Position numbers and translations under genes: made by a program
NCBI GenBank assembly: GCA_003427395.1
Contig: BFEA01000129.1
Span: 2,197,018 to 2,255,616, forward strand
Direction: 5' to 3'
DNA from: Chara braunii
Taxonomy: Eukaryota; Streptophyta; Charophyceae; Charales; Characeae
Length of the DNA stretch: 58,599 bases
Notes under the pieces: generated by a model
The model's input: only the letters and a program-made list of their open reading frames with translations
What the model was told of the DNA's origin: nothing
Database searches by the model: none
Shown here: positions 1 through 12,349 of the stretch, in pieces
Position numbering within the stretch: position 1 is the first letter of the stretch
Layout of the letters: each line of letters opens with the position of its first letter

Positions 1-66
<66 letters not shown>
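1..66. repeat. (CA)n microsatellite
   Basis: An uninterrupted dinucleotide CA run opens the window. It is followed to about 270 by A- and T-rich low-complexity sequence in which I see no gene. Confidence 0.97.
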
Positions 67-68
<2 letters not shown>

Positions 69-610
69 GTTGTAGAATAGAATGTTCTCTATTCTTTTTT
101 TTATAGTTTTCTATTAAAAAAAAGAGGTCAAAATTAGAAAAAAAAGTATGGGCGTGTAGGGTTTTTCAAACACCACACGCCCATTTTTGTTTTTCTTCAT
201 CCATTAAAAAAAGGAAGAAAAAAAAAAGAAACCCTGACGCCAATTTTTTTTTTTTTTGTTCAACGGCATAGGGTGCCATTGGGTGCAGTTCCTAATGACA
301 TCCGGACTGTCTGGTGGCTATATATATATATGGGGCCTGTAGTTCATTGTTTGGGCCTGACGTCCAAAGTTCCCGTTCAACAAGGTTCGTCCGCATCCGC
401 TTCCACCAGGGCTGAGCAATCTGTCAGCCCTGGTGCCTATCACTGCTGTTCGGTCCAAGTTCCCTGCGTTGGTAGGCCAATGGTCCTGAGTGCTGGTCAC
501 ACTGAGCTAGAATAGTGGGATAGGGAGTGCGCTAGGAGTATTGAGGTGAGGATGGGTTCGGAGGTGGTCTCATATTCCAGGACACCCACGGCTCACTGTG
601 CACAGACTGA

Positions 611-1281
611 CTGGCCTCTACAACACCCTGGAGCATGGTCCCACTAGCAACGGGATAGGATAGAAAAGAGTTTGTGTGGCAGTTGAGTGAGCCAAATCCT
701 GCCGTGCAGTACGCGTGATCCCACGGTCGGTATTTTACATGTATTACCCGAAAAAGTAAGGAGATTTTGGTTCCCCTCCTCCTCTCCTTAACACTAGGCT
801 TGGTGCAAAGGAAGCTTTCCGCCAAAATCTTTTCAATCCGTTGGGGGTATGGCCAATCCCAAAAGAGAGTGGGGTCGGCCATAGGCCCACTGGATAGAAG
901 ATTTTCAGTACTTCGCTTGTTGTTGTGCAATTATCTCATTGGGCGGAGCCCTCCTTCAATGAGGGAGTATATGGAGGGCGTCAGGATCACTGCTGACAGA
1001 AGTTGATTTCATTCCAGAAAATGTGGCAGTTACTTTGTTCACTGTTTTTACAACCACCGGCATCAGATCATTTGTGATCTGATGGTTAGGAATCAGTCTG
1101 CCGTAATTTCAGGTGGGAGGTCTCTGTTTCTTTTTTTTTTTTTTTTGCCATCCTCCTGTTTTCTCAGCCCAGAAATTCGTAATGAACCTGTCAGTCCGCT
1201 GCCACTCATTGTCACACTGGGTCGGTCACATTCCTATCCGACTGCTAATGGGACCATGCTCCTGGACTTCGTGGTTAGAGG
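611..1281. repeat. Fold-back element with ~82-bp imperfect inverted arms
   Basis: The reverse complement of 611-692 aligns along its length with 1200-1281, sharing blocks such as CCTATCC and GGGACCATGCTCC, at roughly three-quarters identity by eye. The interior of about 500 bp has no recognisable coding sequence. It includes a perfect 10-bp hairpin with a 4-base loop at 1061-1084. A 24-base A run starts at 1286, just outside the right arm. This could be a decayed TIR element; no clear target duplication was found. Confidence 0.6.
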
Positions 1282-1285
1282 TAAT

Positions 1286-1309
1286 AAAAAAAAAAAAAAA
1301 AAAAAAAAA
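1286..1309. repeat. Poly-A tract
   Basis: A run of 24 A between the fold-back element and the minisatellite that follows. Confidence 0.9.
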
Positions 1310-1310
1310 G

Positions 1311-1560
1311 ACAATCGACGGGATTCGACGGGATTCAATGGGGATTCAACGGGTTCCAACGGGGATTCAACGGGATTCAATGGGGATTCAACGGGATCCA
1401 ACGGGATTCAACGGGATGAAAACTTTTTTTTGCTCCACGCGCGTCCAGCGACGTGTCCGAGGCCCAATGCGCCCTTCCCGTTGAACAGTATTCAACGGGG
1501 AGGCCCGTTGTACTATTCAACGGGGATTCAACGGGGCCCCGAGGGCTATTCAACAGGTAC
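1311..1560. repeat. Minisatellite of GGATTCAACGG-type units
   Basis: Imperfect tandem copies of a 10-11 base unit (GGATTCAACGG with G/C-run variants) fill 1311-1422. They recur at 1480-1560, after a short unique stretch, in the form TATTCAACGGGG. The array lies at the downstream (3') end of the minus-strand LINE, so it may have grown from that element's 3' untranslated region. Confidence 0.85.
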
Positions 1561-1619
1561 AACGATGTTGAAACTTTTCCATTGCACGTTGAATGGATAG
1601 CTTCCTGCTCCTGCCCTGA

Positions 1620-4394
1620 AGATTTTCCACTGTCCCATCGAATATAGGCAATCCAACCCTCTTTTTCGTGACCCGGCCAGTCCCCTGAGAATTGATTGAT
1701 TGCTTGTGTAATGTTTTTCTTTGAGTGATATGTCCGTAGTTGATTCTTGACCTTCTGCCATCGTGAGAAGAGCTCTTGCTGTATATACTGTTTTATTATT
1801 TCTGTTACTTCCTCTCCATCCATGCGGACTCCCTCAATGGTGTATGTGCAGCGCTTCCTCCAAAGTGTCCAAATAACCGCTCTCCTCCCGATCTTGAACA
1901 TGTTGTTTTCAAAATCCCTGTCTGTGGGGGAGGTCCATGCTTCACAGAGCAGCGCCAGTGCCTTCCTGTCCCATAGCCAAACCGATCCAATGCCCAGGAG
2001 GCTCCATATCTTGTCCCGCCAACGCCAAGTGAGGACCTCCCCTGTGCATTGTAGGAAAATGTGTTCTATAGTTTCCAAGATTTTACGGAAGGGAAAGGCA
2101 TTATGGCAGGATTTACACCAGAAGAGTGCCAGACCCTTTTGTTACAGGTACATGTGATCTATCCGCCAATTATTTGTCAGGAGGCAACAATGCTCTATCT
2201 GCCACTGCAGTGAGGCGAGTTTGGCCGATTTAGATCTCATGGTCGAGAACCACCGGATAGGGCGGATGTTCTCCTGCCTTAAACCACCAGTACTTGGCCC
2301 AGCTATCGACCGCGGGCGTTCGACGTTAACGCGCCGGTAGTTGTAGGCTTCAGGGCCCCGGCGGCTTGGCAAAACTTGGCGCGCAGGGGGCATCTCGGCT
2401 CGACATCGATAGTTGGGCCAAGTACTGGTGGTTTAAGTCCAGATGGGCTATCCAACGCGCTTTTACAATCTCTTTAAGGTTCAGCTTTGGCCACAGCAGC
2501 CGGTAAGTGGCCTTCACTAACAAACCAGTAAACTTTATGTTCATGTTTGCTGACCTTCTTCGTGCATGTGACCAGTACCACTCCTTCGGGTCGGAAGGGA
2601 GTTCAGCGAGGGGTGTTCCGCGGAGAGATGTGGTCCATTCATCCTTATGTCCCAGTACTCGAATTCTGCGCAACTCCTCGTTCCTCCACCACCTCACCGC
2701 GTCCAGAGCGTACCTGGTGAGAACATTGCCCTTTCCCTTATGGAAGAGGTTGGCCAAAGATTCGTCTACCCGCATTTTCACCACGTTACCAACGCTTTCC
2801 TTGTCGCCCGGTACTGCGACCCAGTCACCTTCTACCAGCTGTAGTCCTTTTCGAAGAATATACACCCCGTCAAGAGGGACCTCAAAGATCAGTGTTTCTA
2901 AGTTCCTTTCAATATCATGACAATACCTCATCTGGGCGCTCAACTGTGGCACCCTTATCTAGTCTCTGTTCGTCGGGTCCCATATATCTTTGATCCTCAC
3001 TATGTCGTTTCTGACCCAGCTGCTCCATGGGGGTCCGAACTACGGTGCACCGTCCCATTCCTATCAATAATATTTATGTTGTCGAAGAGGGGTTGCCTCA
3101 TCACCTCTTCCCATCTACTCGGCAGGGTTTTTTCTGTCAACGGTAGCTGGCGCCAGTCCTTCAACACCTGGGGCCGAAGTTATCTCTGACCAGGTCGCCC
3201 CTAGCCGCGCCTCGGGTGGAGTCTTTCTCGACCCGAGGGCGCCGTGGTATGCACCAAAGGAGGGCCTCCAGCCAAGTGAGGAGGTCCGCACCTTGTGACG
3301 CTTGTGGTGCCAGTCTAGCAATCTGCTCTAGTGCAAGGATATACCAAGGAAGGTCTGGCGTAAATACCAATATTTTGATCCGTTGTACCAGCAGCGCAAC
3401 CACCTGGGTATCTGAGTTTAGGGTGCTCAACCCCCCTTTTGGCTAGATCATCGATGGTCAGACCCCCTTACATATAACATCTAGCAGCTCGCTATTGCCT
3501 CTCCATAGCAAGGCGGTTATTTGCATTTTGAGTGATCTAACCGTTTCTTTATCGAGGGCCCAAAGTGCAGACCTATGCCAGAGGGTCTCTAGTACTACGT
3601 TGTTGATTGTCAGTACCCTACCCATCAAAGATGTATGTTTGTCATTCCAACGTGTCAATTTCTCCAATGCTGGTTTCAGGATCCATTCATCGTTCGATCT
3701 AGGCTTCCCCGATGTCATAAGCATTACACCTAATATTCTAATCAGGCTGTTTTCCGGTAACCATTTTACCCGCGACATTTTCGACGGACACACTCCTTGT
3801 TGATGGATTCACCATCCCAGTGTTTTGTTCCCCCAATTGACAGTCATATCTGAGACTGCCGTAAATCGATCCAACAATTTTTAAACTTCTTCCATATTCT
3901 CGGGGTTGACATCCACCATAACGGCCAGGTCATCCGCGAACATCGAGCATACGGGGTTGCCTCCTCAGGAATGACGAAGATTTGTCATTTTCTAAGATCT
4001 TGGTTAGTTCAATGGTTTGTTGTCAATGCCTCCAGAACAGAAAGGGAGTCAAGGGGTCTCCTTCACGGACCAACCGTTGCAGCGAGATTACCGGTGTCAT
4101 CAATCCATTGACCTGAACGCTCGTGGTGACCTAGCGGTGAAGTATCTCGGTCTAGCGTCGAAAGATTGACCCAATATTCATTTTTTGCATACATCTATTT
4201 AAAAAGGTCCAGTCCACGTGGTCATATGCTTTCTCAAAGTCGATGAAGACCACGACAACGTTATGCTTGTACTGCCTTGTTAACTTGAGGATCTCGTTGG
4301 CCAACAAAATATTATCGTGGATCCCACACCCGTTGACAAACCCAGTCTGTGTCGGGTGGATGAGGTCCTCCGAAATCGGGATCATATGTGGCAA
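1620..4394 (-). mobile_element. 5'-truncated, decayed L1-type LINE (minus strand)
   Basis: Fragments in several minus-strand frames align in order with the better-preserved plus-strand LINE at 41.3-49.9 kb. They are the RT palm (IDFEKAYDHVDW, about 4190-4260), the RT catalytic FADD at 3929-3940, a post-RT domain (about 3460-3790, with TLWHRSALWALDKE), a later ORF2 domain (2440-2950, with ILRKGLQLVEGDWV) and the C-terminal zinc-finger region (TIEHIFLQC, near 2075). The endonuclease domain and everything 5' of the RT fingers is missing, as in typical 5' truncation. Several frameshifts and an inserted fold-back (2278-2437) break the frame. By eye the protein match to the plus-strand LINE is roughly half of residues, so the two are different subfamilies or old copies. 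Confidence 0.9.
1620..4394 (-). pseudogene. LINE ORF2 (reverse transcriptase, zf-RVT) pseudogene
   Basis: This is the broken coding part of the minus-strand LINE. In a working element ORF2 primes reverse transcription on nicked DNA. Seen here: an RT segment with the palm motif FIDFEKAYDHVDW and the FADD box, then a sequence (TVNWG, near 3840) that closes the RT core. Next come the connector and C-terminal domains, ending in a region with TIEHIFLQC, which matches the RT-associated zinc finger of plant L1 ORF2. No frame spans more than about 230 codons; the frame changes near 3,800, 3,440, 2,950 and 2,350. It cannot make a functional protein. Confidence 0.88.
2278..2437. repeat. 32-bp inverted repeat (fold-back) inside the LINE
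   Basis: Bases 2278-2309 and 2406-2437 are reverse complements over 32 bp with a single mismatch (2302), separated by a 96-bp loop. The right arm is the native LINE coding sequence (DLNHQYLAQL on the minus strand). The left arm is an inverted copy of it, so the whole looks like a template-switch insertion into ORF2. Confidence 0.9.
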
Positions 4395-4660
4395 AAATCA
4401 GAGAATTTCACAGGGCTCTACTTGCCTCAGACGTTGCTGCTCACACACAATGACGAACACTGTGCCTTATTAAGGCACAAGCCTCTTGATGCTTGGGGCC
4501 GAAAATCTTTAAGTCAGGACCGTCAGGGATCTTTGACGAAACAAGTGATATGTATGCGCTCGCTTGTGATCACTTTCTGGGAGGGCAACTACCTTCTTCA
4601 CCCAAATGCAATAGCTGAAATTCATGGTCAACGACGGGGATTTCTTTGGGAGGGCAACTA

Positions 4661-4768
4661 CCTTCTTCACCCAAATGTAATGTACAGTTATACTTATAGA
4701 TGTATTTGGGGCATCATTCAATCTAAATACAACAATAATGACCAGGCATTGTATTCGGGTAAAGAAGG
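4661..4768. mobile_element. ~108-bp MITE-like TIR element, copy 1
   Basis: Terminal inverted repeats begin CCTTCTTCACCCAAAT on the left and end ATTCGGGTAAAGAAGG on the right, with TA on both sides (4659-4660 and 4769-4770). There is no coding capacity. The TA flanks suggest a non-autonomous Tc1/mariner-type element. A partial tandem copy of the left end with upstream flank lies 69 bp earlier (about 4578-4609). Confidence 0.75.
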
Positions 4769-4952
4769 TAGGATATACACTCATAACGAAATCCTACCTG
4801 ACAACTGGAATAATCAGCCAACGATGGGAAACACACCACGACGTAGACCCAAAAGGCCCCCACATTTCGTCATGGAAAACGACCCTAGCTATCACCTCCA
4901 CCAAAATACTCAGAGTCACTTTCGAATGACTCCTTTCTTACCTAGCAGCATA

Positions 4953-5056
4953 CCGTCTTCACCAAATAGAACTTTCGATCATTATGGCTGCATTTGGCAC
5001 AATTTTCGGTCCAGATGCCGTGATAATGACCGGGCGTTCTATTCGGGTGAAGACGG
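4953..5056. mobile_element. ~104-bp MITE-like TIR element, copy 2
   Basis: Same family as the element at 4661-4768. The left end is CCGTCTTCACC-AAATAGAAC and the right end GTTCTATTCGGGTGAAGACGG; these are inverted repeats of each other and are flanked by TA at 4951-4952 and 5057-5058. Confidence 0.8.
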
Positions 5057-5242
5057 TAGTCCACAAGTGGTTGAACAAAAGGAGCAACACACAAGAGTGT
5101 TCACAACTGCAAGACCTAAGTATGCACAATGTTTCAAGAAGGCGAGGTATACGACGTACAACACAGTGCCTCCTATATCGTGAGAAAGAGAAGCAGATGT
5201 GGACATAGACCACAAATTCTGAACTTTGGGTCAATCAAAATC

Positions 5243-5340
5243 AAAACTGCAAGATCTAGCCCAATCGGTCTACCGCAGTTGGTTGAGCAAGTAAGAGGCA
5301 CTCAGGAGGTGGTGAGATCGATACCCAACGCCGTTCGTTC
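5243..5340 (+). repeat. tRNA-derived SINE head (diverged)
   Basis: An A-box-like sequence (TACCGCAGTTGGTTGAGCA, from about 5271) is followed after about 35 bp by a B-box-like sequence (GTGAGATCGATACCC). The spacing fits a pol III internal promoter. No tRNA cloverleaf can be closed, so this is a SINE-like head, not a tRNA gene. Confidence 0.45.
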
Positions 5341-5374
5341 GATCCTCGCGGCCTCCAGAGGGTATGCTTTGGAT

Positions 5375-5740
5375 TCACCATCGAAGATTGTTGGCTTGGG
5401 TCTCCTAGCTGGTTGCAAAAAGTGATCGGTTCTTTCCAGCCCGCGCCAGGTATAAGGAGCTCGTGTACTGCTCCTCGCACAAAGCAGAGATAGGTAGGCA
5501 TATACCCATAACCTTAGGAGAGCTTAATTCTGGTTTGTAACTTTAAGGTTATGTAGCCTTAGACCCTAGGCCTAGATTCTGTAGAGCCAAACTGTTTCCT
5601 GATTGCATTCTATTCCGTGAATACACTGCAGGGCTCATAAATATCACCAATACGGGGAGTTAATGTGAAGCAAGAGAGAAGAAAACATAGAATAGGCAAT
5701 AAATATAAATGTCCCCAATATGCGGAGAAGACAGCTGCGT
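5375..5740 (+). repeat. Dispersed repeat, copy 1
   Basis: This segment matches 15,208-15,640 along its length. Shared blocks include GATTGTTGGC-TGGG, TTCTTTCCAGCC, GCAGAGATAGGTAGG, CATAA-CTTAGGA and GGAGAAGACAGC. It has no coding potential. The other copy ends in poly-A, so the family is probably a retroposon read on the plus strand; an LTR fragment is the alternative. Confidence 0.7.
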
Positions 5741-5899
5741 TCCCGTAGGATCAGCTTTAAGCTCGTCAAGCTTTAAATTAATCTGAATAATAGTGACATG
5801 CACAGGCCAGTGCCCAAGCTATGTTTGAGTGATTATGAAATAACCCCACCTTCCTAACTGATTTTTGATACTTATTTGAAAAATTTATAAAATTCGGCA

Positions 5900-7560
5900 G
5901 TATATCCCCCAAAACGAGGGCAGACTGCCCAACTCTCTAACTCCGCTAACATACAAGAAATTTCGACAGCGCTTCCCGTAGGAAAAATACCTTCGTAGAA
6001 TTTACATAAGACTAAATACAAAATTTTGAGTTATCTTCTAATTTTAAAAGTTAAATTTTGTCAACTCCTTCGTTTAGTACAAATTTGGGCAGGTAGACTT
6101 CCCAAATTATACTATGTCAAATTTCAACTCATGAAAGATCTGCACTCTGCTAGGGCAAAATTTAACTAACTTTTTGGAGATCTGTAGAAATCTTGTCAGC
6201 GCTTCCCATAAGGAAAACGTCTTAAATTTTCAAAATTTATACAAAGCTTAATATAGGATAAAAAGTGACTCAGACTTCACGAAGCCAAATTTTGTTTAAC
6301 TCCTTGATTTAGTAGAAATTTGGGCAGCATCTCCTTTAGAGAAGTAAGATTCCCAAGTTTATACTAAGTTATATATGTACTCGAACAAAAGTAATTTTGT
6401 GAAAATTTGACTCACAACATAGGATTCGTAAAAACCAAAAAAAAAAAATGTTGGGTTTGAACGAAATTTATTTAGGATTCTGAGAGTACAGTGACTTAGT
6501 GCCATTTGATGAGTAACCAAAAATAAAGGAGAAGGATATAAAAAAAAAAGTGATAAAAAAGAGAGTAATAGCAAACAATAACGAATTTTCACGAGTTATT
6601 GCTTTATAGAAAATTTATGTTTTAGGTGTTTCGAAATACATGACTTTCACAAAACGTATATAATAAAAGCAACTTTTAAGGCCTCTACAATAGCAAAATT
6701 CTTTGCAAAGTATATATATATTTTTGAAAACCACTGGAAGTGGCGAGGAAAAAAACAAAATTTTCCATAGTAAATCATTACTAAGCGGAACATCGTATAT
6801 TTATAATTATCCATGGTTTTTTAAACCCTAAAACATCATGTGTATAGTCCTAACGAACATGTTTGAGGGCTTGGCGAATGTGCGAACGTGTTATCTTGTT
6901 TGTTAATAGTACTTCATACGTTCACTATAACATATTCTCCCATTTGTAGGCAAACTTTTTTTTTTTTTCAAATGTTTTTTTGTTTTTTTTTGTTTTTTAT
7001 TTTTAACTTGCGTTTGACTAAGATTTTGAAGATGTCTCCGACACGAAAATTGTTTGTGTTATTATTTTACATAACATATATTTTTTGACAAAGATTTTAC
7101 TGTTAACTTCAAAATTGTTTTATAGAGTCTATAAATGTTGAAACGACGTATAGTTTTATATGCCAGAATTCACAAAAACTGATTTTTCCCCGCTTTCGAG
7201 TTTGTTTTATTGGAGCTCTGCTTTTTCGCAAGTCCATTGAGAATGACTTATAGTCATATAACACGATCTTTCCAAGAAATACTTTTCCTCTATATCTTGG
7301 GGATCGCTCGACTGTTTGCTTGATTTTTTGCCTTGTCTCACGGAAAGTGGTTGAAAATGTGTTTTTTTTTTTAATCAGAAAAAAAGTTTAACTTCTACTT
7401 TTTCACTTTATACAAAATGTTGGGTTTTGTGGTTTTGTTGGGTTTTCAGGAATCCTGTGTTTAACTCCTTGAATTTGCAGAAAGACAGCGCTTCTCGTAG
7501 GAGAAGTGTTTTCCAAAATTTATATAATAAAAAAATAGAAAAACAATTCAAAAAAACTTA
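5900..7560. repeat. AT-rich block of ~120-bp satellite-like units (left arm)
   Basis: Degenerate units recur, each with a phrase like GACAGCGCTTCCCGTAGG or GGGCAGCATCTCCTTTAG followed by AAAATTTATA and TTTTGTCAACTCCTT. Landmarks fall near 5,967, 6,089, 6,199, 6,321 and 7,485. The reverse complement matches the better-ordered units at 36,556-37,200. Confidence 0.7.
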
Positions 7561-7856
7561 TCCAAAAAAATGTTGAAATTGAACTAAGTAAAATAAACTG
7601 AACTCAGAAAATACAGGAATTTGAACTAATTCCTACGACTCTAGCGCATGGCGAACATCTAAAGCAACTACCTATCAAGGCTAGGTCTTAGACCAAGTAG
7701 AGCCCACACTTCAATCACATGCAAGTCCATATACCACCATGAGTAAGTACTCTCACAAAAATCACATAAATAAGTTATTTCTCACATAAATAATTCATTC
7801 TCTCTCATTTAAATAGACGCCAAAACCCTAGCTTCCATATGGCATAAGGAAAACTA

Positions 7857-8660
7857 GACCATTCAATTAAGAAACAAATGTTCAGTTTTTTTTGCCTTTA
7901 TTTATTAAAAAAAACTATGACATGATAAATGTTCTCTCTTCATTTGGCATATGACTAAGCCATTCAACTTAAAAACCTTGCTTAGTTTCCCTGAACCATT
8001 TAATATTCAAATTATATATATCTTTCTGCACTTAACAATCAAAAGTGGGCATAGGACCGAAACATTCAACTTAGAAACCAATGTTTAGACATCATGAATC
8101 TTACCTTTTGGTTGTATTCTTAATTGAATACCCTCCTCCTTTAGTGACAGGCTATAGTCAGACCATTCAACTTAGAAACCATGTGAACTGGTTACTTCAT
8201 ATAAAGTATATATACATAATATATGAAGGACTATTTTCATATTTCTTTGTTTGCGTGCGCGGCCGCTCAGACTGATTCATTCAACTTAGAAAGGAATACT
8301 TAGTCTAAACCTCAATTCCCCCCCCAAAAAACACTGAAAGAGTTGAGTCATTCAACTTGAAAATAAATAATCAACCATTTCCTTCGAAATTAAAAGAAAA
8401 GCAAGGATCCCTAGGCCATTCAACTTAGAAACAAATGTTCAGGGTTCGTTCAGAAACCTCCCAAGAAAAAAAGCATGTAGATCAAGCCTTTCAACTTAGA
8501 AACAATTGTTTGGCCTGGAAAAGCAAGCCAATCATGTCCCCAAAACAAAATCACAACGACCATAGACTATTTAACTTGAGAAAACATCGTTTGGCTCATC
8601 AGAAGGCAATTCAAAGAAAATAGCAGTTAGGTTATTCAAGTTAGAAACAATGCGTGACCC
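7857..8660 (-). repeat. Array of a 24-26 bp interspersed motif, 10 copies (left arm)
   Basis: The motif ATTCAACTTAGAAACAATG (plus-strand reading) with flanking GACC and TT-AG occurs ten times. Starts are near 7,858, 7,960, 8,062, 8,163, 8,279, 8,351, 8,417, 8,487, 8,568 and 8,634. Intervals are about 65-115 bp and the DNA between copies is not repeated. The same motif recurs in inverse orientation at 35,525-36,260. Confidence 0.85.
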
Positions 8661-11519
8661 TTTGTATGACCCACAACCTTCGTCCAGATCACCTTCCTTC
8701 CACCTTCTCCCAATTCATCCCTCTTTACATTTTGACCTTCAAACAAATTAAAAAATAAAACTGAAGTTTTATGCATGCATTCCTTTATTGTAGTCCGATT
8801 TAAGTCCAGAAAGTCAAACAAAAAGACAATAGGGATGCATGCATTCATAATCAACGAACCATAGAAAGATGTACACATAAGTGATTTAACAGGGTTTATA
8901 AAAGGCAAATGTACACATAAGTGTTTTAACATAAGTGTTTTAACAGGGCTCCCGCAATCGGTGGGCAGACTCCCCATGGAGCCTTGATGCGGTCCTATGG
9001 GTTACAATCCCGCCTGCCGCCTCCTCTCGACGCTCTCGTAGCCTTAAACTAAATTTAGAGTAGGAAGGGCATGAGGGTTTTCAGACGCTTGAGATACATG
9101 AGAGGGGGACAAACTCCACTCGCATGAGAGGGTCTTGGTACCCTCGATCGCCTGAGGGCCCCACAATGGCGACCAAAATGCACAGTAGAACGACCAACTT
9201 GCAACCAATACGCAACACTGCCAACACTCTGACAATCTCCACATCGCATTTTTAACCCCTGTGTAGAGTTGGGTCACTCCTTCTAAGTCACACATGCTTC
9301 AATCTCTGACGAAACTGCAATTGCATAGCTTTTAAGAGGTTCTGTTTGAATAGAGCACACCCCTTGTGCTCTAGTCAAATACGGGCTTTTACAGCCCGAC
9401 ACAACAAAAAAAAACCATTCAAGCAGTGAACACATCATAATCAAGAGAAGCACCCTACCAGCGCAGCGGCAAGCTCAGCGCAACAACATAAATTACAATG
9501 TGGGGTGAGTCGCAACTTAGTTCAACAACATGAAAACACCGCAGCGTGGCAGCCCACAAGAATAATGTAAATCGACAGTTCAAGTTCTCTACAGGAACAA
9601 GTCGTAGTAAAGAGTATGCTGCAACAACGTACTGGCGACCAATTCAACCACAAATAGTAGATTGTACAACGATAGCACGCCGCCAACCGGATCACAATCA
9701 AATTTTCCTCCGGTATGCCCTATGTCTCACGCATAGCCTTCCCGCACTGGTTGTTCTGTGGACACCCCTCTTCGATATGTTGTCAGTACTCTATTTATTG
9801 TTGTCGAACCTCTACCTCCCTCGTACCCCCCTTCCTTCTCGACTCTATCTTTGCAATTGTGTCCAGCCCATGCATCTGACCATCTGGATGGTCATTTTCA
9901 GGCGATAACAGTTGGCACTAAGCCCCAGGAGGTCAGTTACGTGTTGCAGGGTCAGCGGGTTCCCGACGGGATGAGCATATGAAAGTCGAAATGAGCACAG
10001 GACGCCGAGCACTCAAACACCCGAGCATGGCTCCTAGGAAGCACCCGATCGTGACGAGCAACGATGATCACCATCGATAAATCTTCTCCTTTACTCACCA
10101 ATTGTGCAACTGTGAATGGATCCTCCGCTAGATCACAGGCGGATACATCGTCGAATGTGTTGCTAAGCTAAATGTACGAGTCTGGCACCGCTTCTTAACT
10201 TTCAGTTCACCCCACATCGTCAACCCGATAGGGTGGAAGTCACTTTTAGAGAAGGCACAACACCTCGAAGATGAAGCACGGAAAGGAGTACGACCGCGGA
10301 GGCGCTGGCCAAGATGAGTGTTATCAAGATCCCAGGTACATGCAACACTGAAAGTAGGAGGGTGGCCACAATAGCCCACGCCCTTTCGGCCTGGGAGCAA
10401 CCACGACTGCACCTACGTCGAAATTGGGATCGTGACTCTACTCACTAAGTGTGAGAAAATGAGGATGAATCTTCCACCAGAACATGGAAAGATTCATTTT
10501 CATATTTTCATCTGCTCCTTCACACAACTTTTACTGCTTGCACCATACAAAACGCTAGCCTAGAGCAAGAACAAACAATTTCATGGCCTCCTCAGTATCC
10601 CAAACCTCTACCTACCACCTTATCGCGCTCGATTCTCTGAGAACAAGGTGATATCCTTGCTTTTTGCTGTCCACTTTGACAACCGATAACTTCTTATTCA
10701 GCAGCCCATCCCCCAAACCGACTTCATAAATCGCTTTGCCCTACGTCAAAACCACAGGATCGATTCTCCACTCGACAAAAACGATCGAGGCTACCATCCG
10801 CTAGTCTTTCTCCTTTCCTTACCTTTTTCTTCCTCTTTGTCTTCGCCTCTTCGTTGCTCCTTCTCTTTCCGACCGTAGTCTTCTCCTTCTGACCATCTCC
10901 TGCTCACATGTTGCGCAACCTTTACCTCTCCAAACAACCAGACTAGGTTTCCCCTGGCAAACTAGCGCCGCTAGCCTGTTTCCATTTGTTTCACCTCTCT
11001 CTTTCCCTGCTTTCCCTCTCCTTCGTTTTCGCCTCGGATGTTGCAATTACGTCAACCTTCTTCCACAACACAAGGTCCCACCGCTACACAATAGAACTGC
11101 TCGATCATTCCAGCTATCCTAACGAAAGCTTCGAGGGGAAGTTTAGTCATTAGACGGTTGCGCCCCTATACTGAAATCCGACGAGTGATTCGCTCGTCAA
11201 TATCTTTCTAAGCCTCCGCCAGGGTCGTGCCCGCCTTGCTCCGCTCACGCATAGTCTACCTTTTCGCTGGTCCGAACAGAGCATACTCACATACAAACTC
11301 CCGACAGCAGGGTGTGGCTGGTGGAAAAGCTCACCTATAGAAAGTCCTGCCACTTAGGTTTTTACCGCCCCGTGGGCTAAGCCCCTACCAGCTGCTTGTA
11401 CGTTGGCATCCTCGGCCCGCACTTCAAAACGGCTAGATAGAGAAGTTTCACCAACACCCCAACCACACAGGCTGACACCCCACGTCCAACCTGAAGAGGG
11501 CGATGACTATTCTGAATGA

Positions 11520-11625
11520 TCTTTACCCTCTCCATCAAAAAATATCTGAATTCGAACTTGAGACTGCTTTTCACAAATTCAGGGGATGTACCAACTGAGC
11601 TAAGCCCATTGGTTCTAGGATCGGG
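11520..11625 (-). repeat. tRNA-derived SINE head (minus)
   Basis: On the minus strand an A box (TTAGCTCAGTTGGTACATCC) is followed about 35 bp later by a B box (CAAGTTCGAATTC). The same head sits at the matching place in the right arm (32,139-32,210), so it was there before the arms were duplicated. Confidence 0.65.
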
Positions 11626-11869
11626 CCCGGTACCAGCACCGGGACTGACATTAAAAGAAATGGAGTATAAATAAATTATTCAAATAAATAAATAAAACAA
11701 TTGTAACTAAACTAATAATAATAGAAATATTAAAAGAGAAGATGGCGCTAGGGGAGAGAGGGACCATCGACATCCCTTAGTCCCACTAATTGGGCCCGCT
11801 TCTGCAGCCCGCAACAAAATCGAGGGGCATAGCCCCGTCGGGACCTCAACCCCTTAGTTCCCTTCAAGA

Positions 11870-11966
11870 TGTTGTGTTGCTTTTTCGTCGCCGGTCACAG
11901 GTCTCGATCCTTGAATCAGCTGCATGGAAATCTGGCACCGTAACCGATAGAGCTATACCGAAGGCT
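11870..11966 (-). repeat. tRNA-like SINE head (minus)
   Basis: Reading the minus strand, TATAGCTCTATCGGTTACGG resembles an A box and AAGGATCGAGACC a B box, about 45 bp apart. No aminoacyl stem closes around them, so a real tRNA is unlikely. Confidence 0.5.
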
Positions 11967-12349
11967 GGTGCTAGTACTACCGAAGAACCTTCTTAACGGT
12001 TCAGTTTGCGGCACGACCCCACTGAAGTGCGCCAAGGCCACATTTGGACCTATCGGTCACACTGCCAACCACCAAGGCTAATGCCCTTATCGTTCGGGGG
12101 CTTGGTACTTCCCACGGCCCGTTCCTACATACGATTGAAATTAAAATAAAAATTTATTCTAACTGTCAATACACAATAGAGATCACCCGCACCTGAAACT
12201 TGCGTGTCCACACACCCACTAATCTTACCCTGCGCGTGGCCCTTGTCCGGCTACAGGGAGCCGACTGAGGGTTGCACAATACTTATGCAAATTCCTACCT
12301 CATATACCATCTCAGGTGAAACTTGTGCAATGTGCAAATTCATTCGTCA

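Noticed and set aside
1082-1600. 172-codon plus-strand frame with repeated STGFNGD
   Set aside because: It is generated by the poly-A run and the minisatellite.
4317-5183. 288-codon plus-strand frame
   Set aside because: It runs through the end of the minus-strand LINE and two small TIR elements; the protein has no family-like features.
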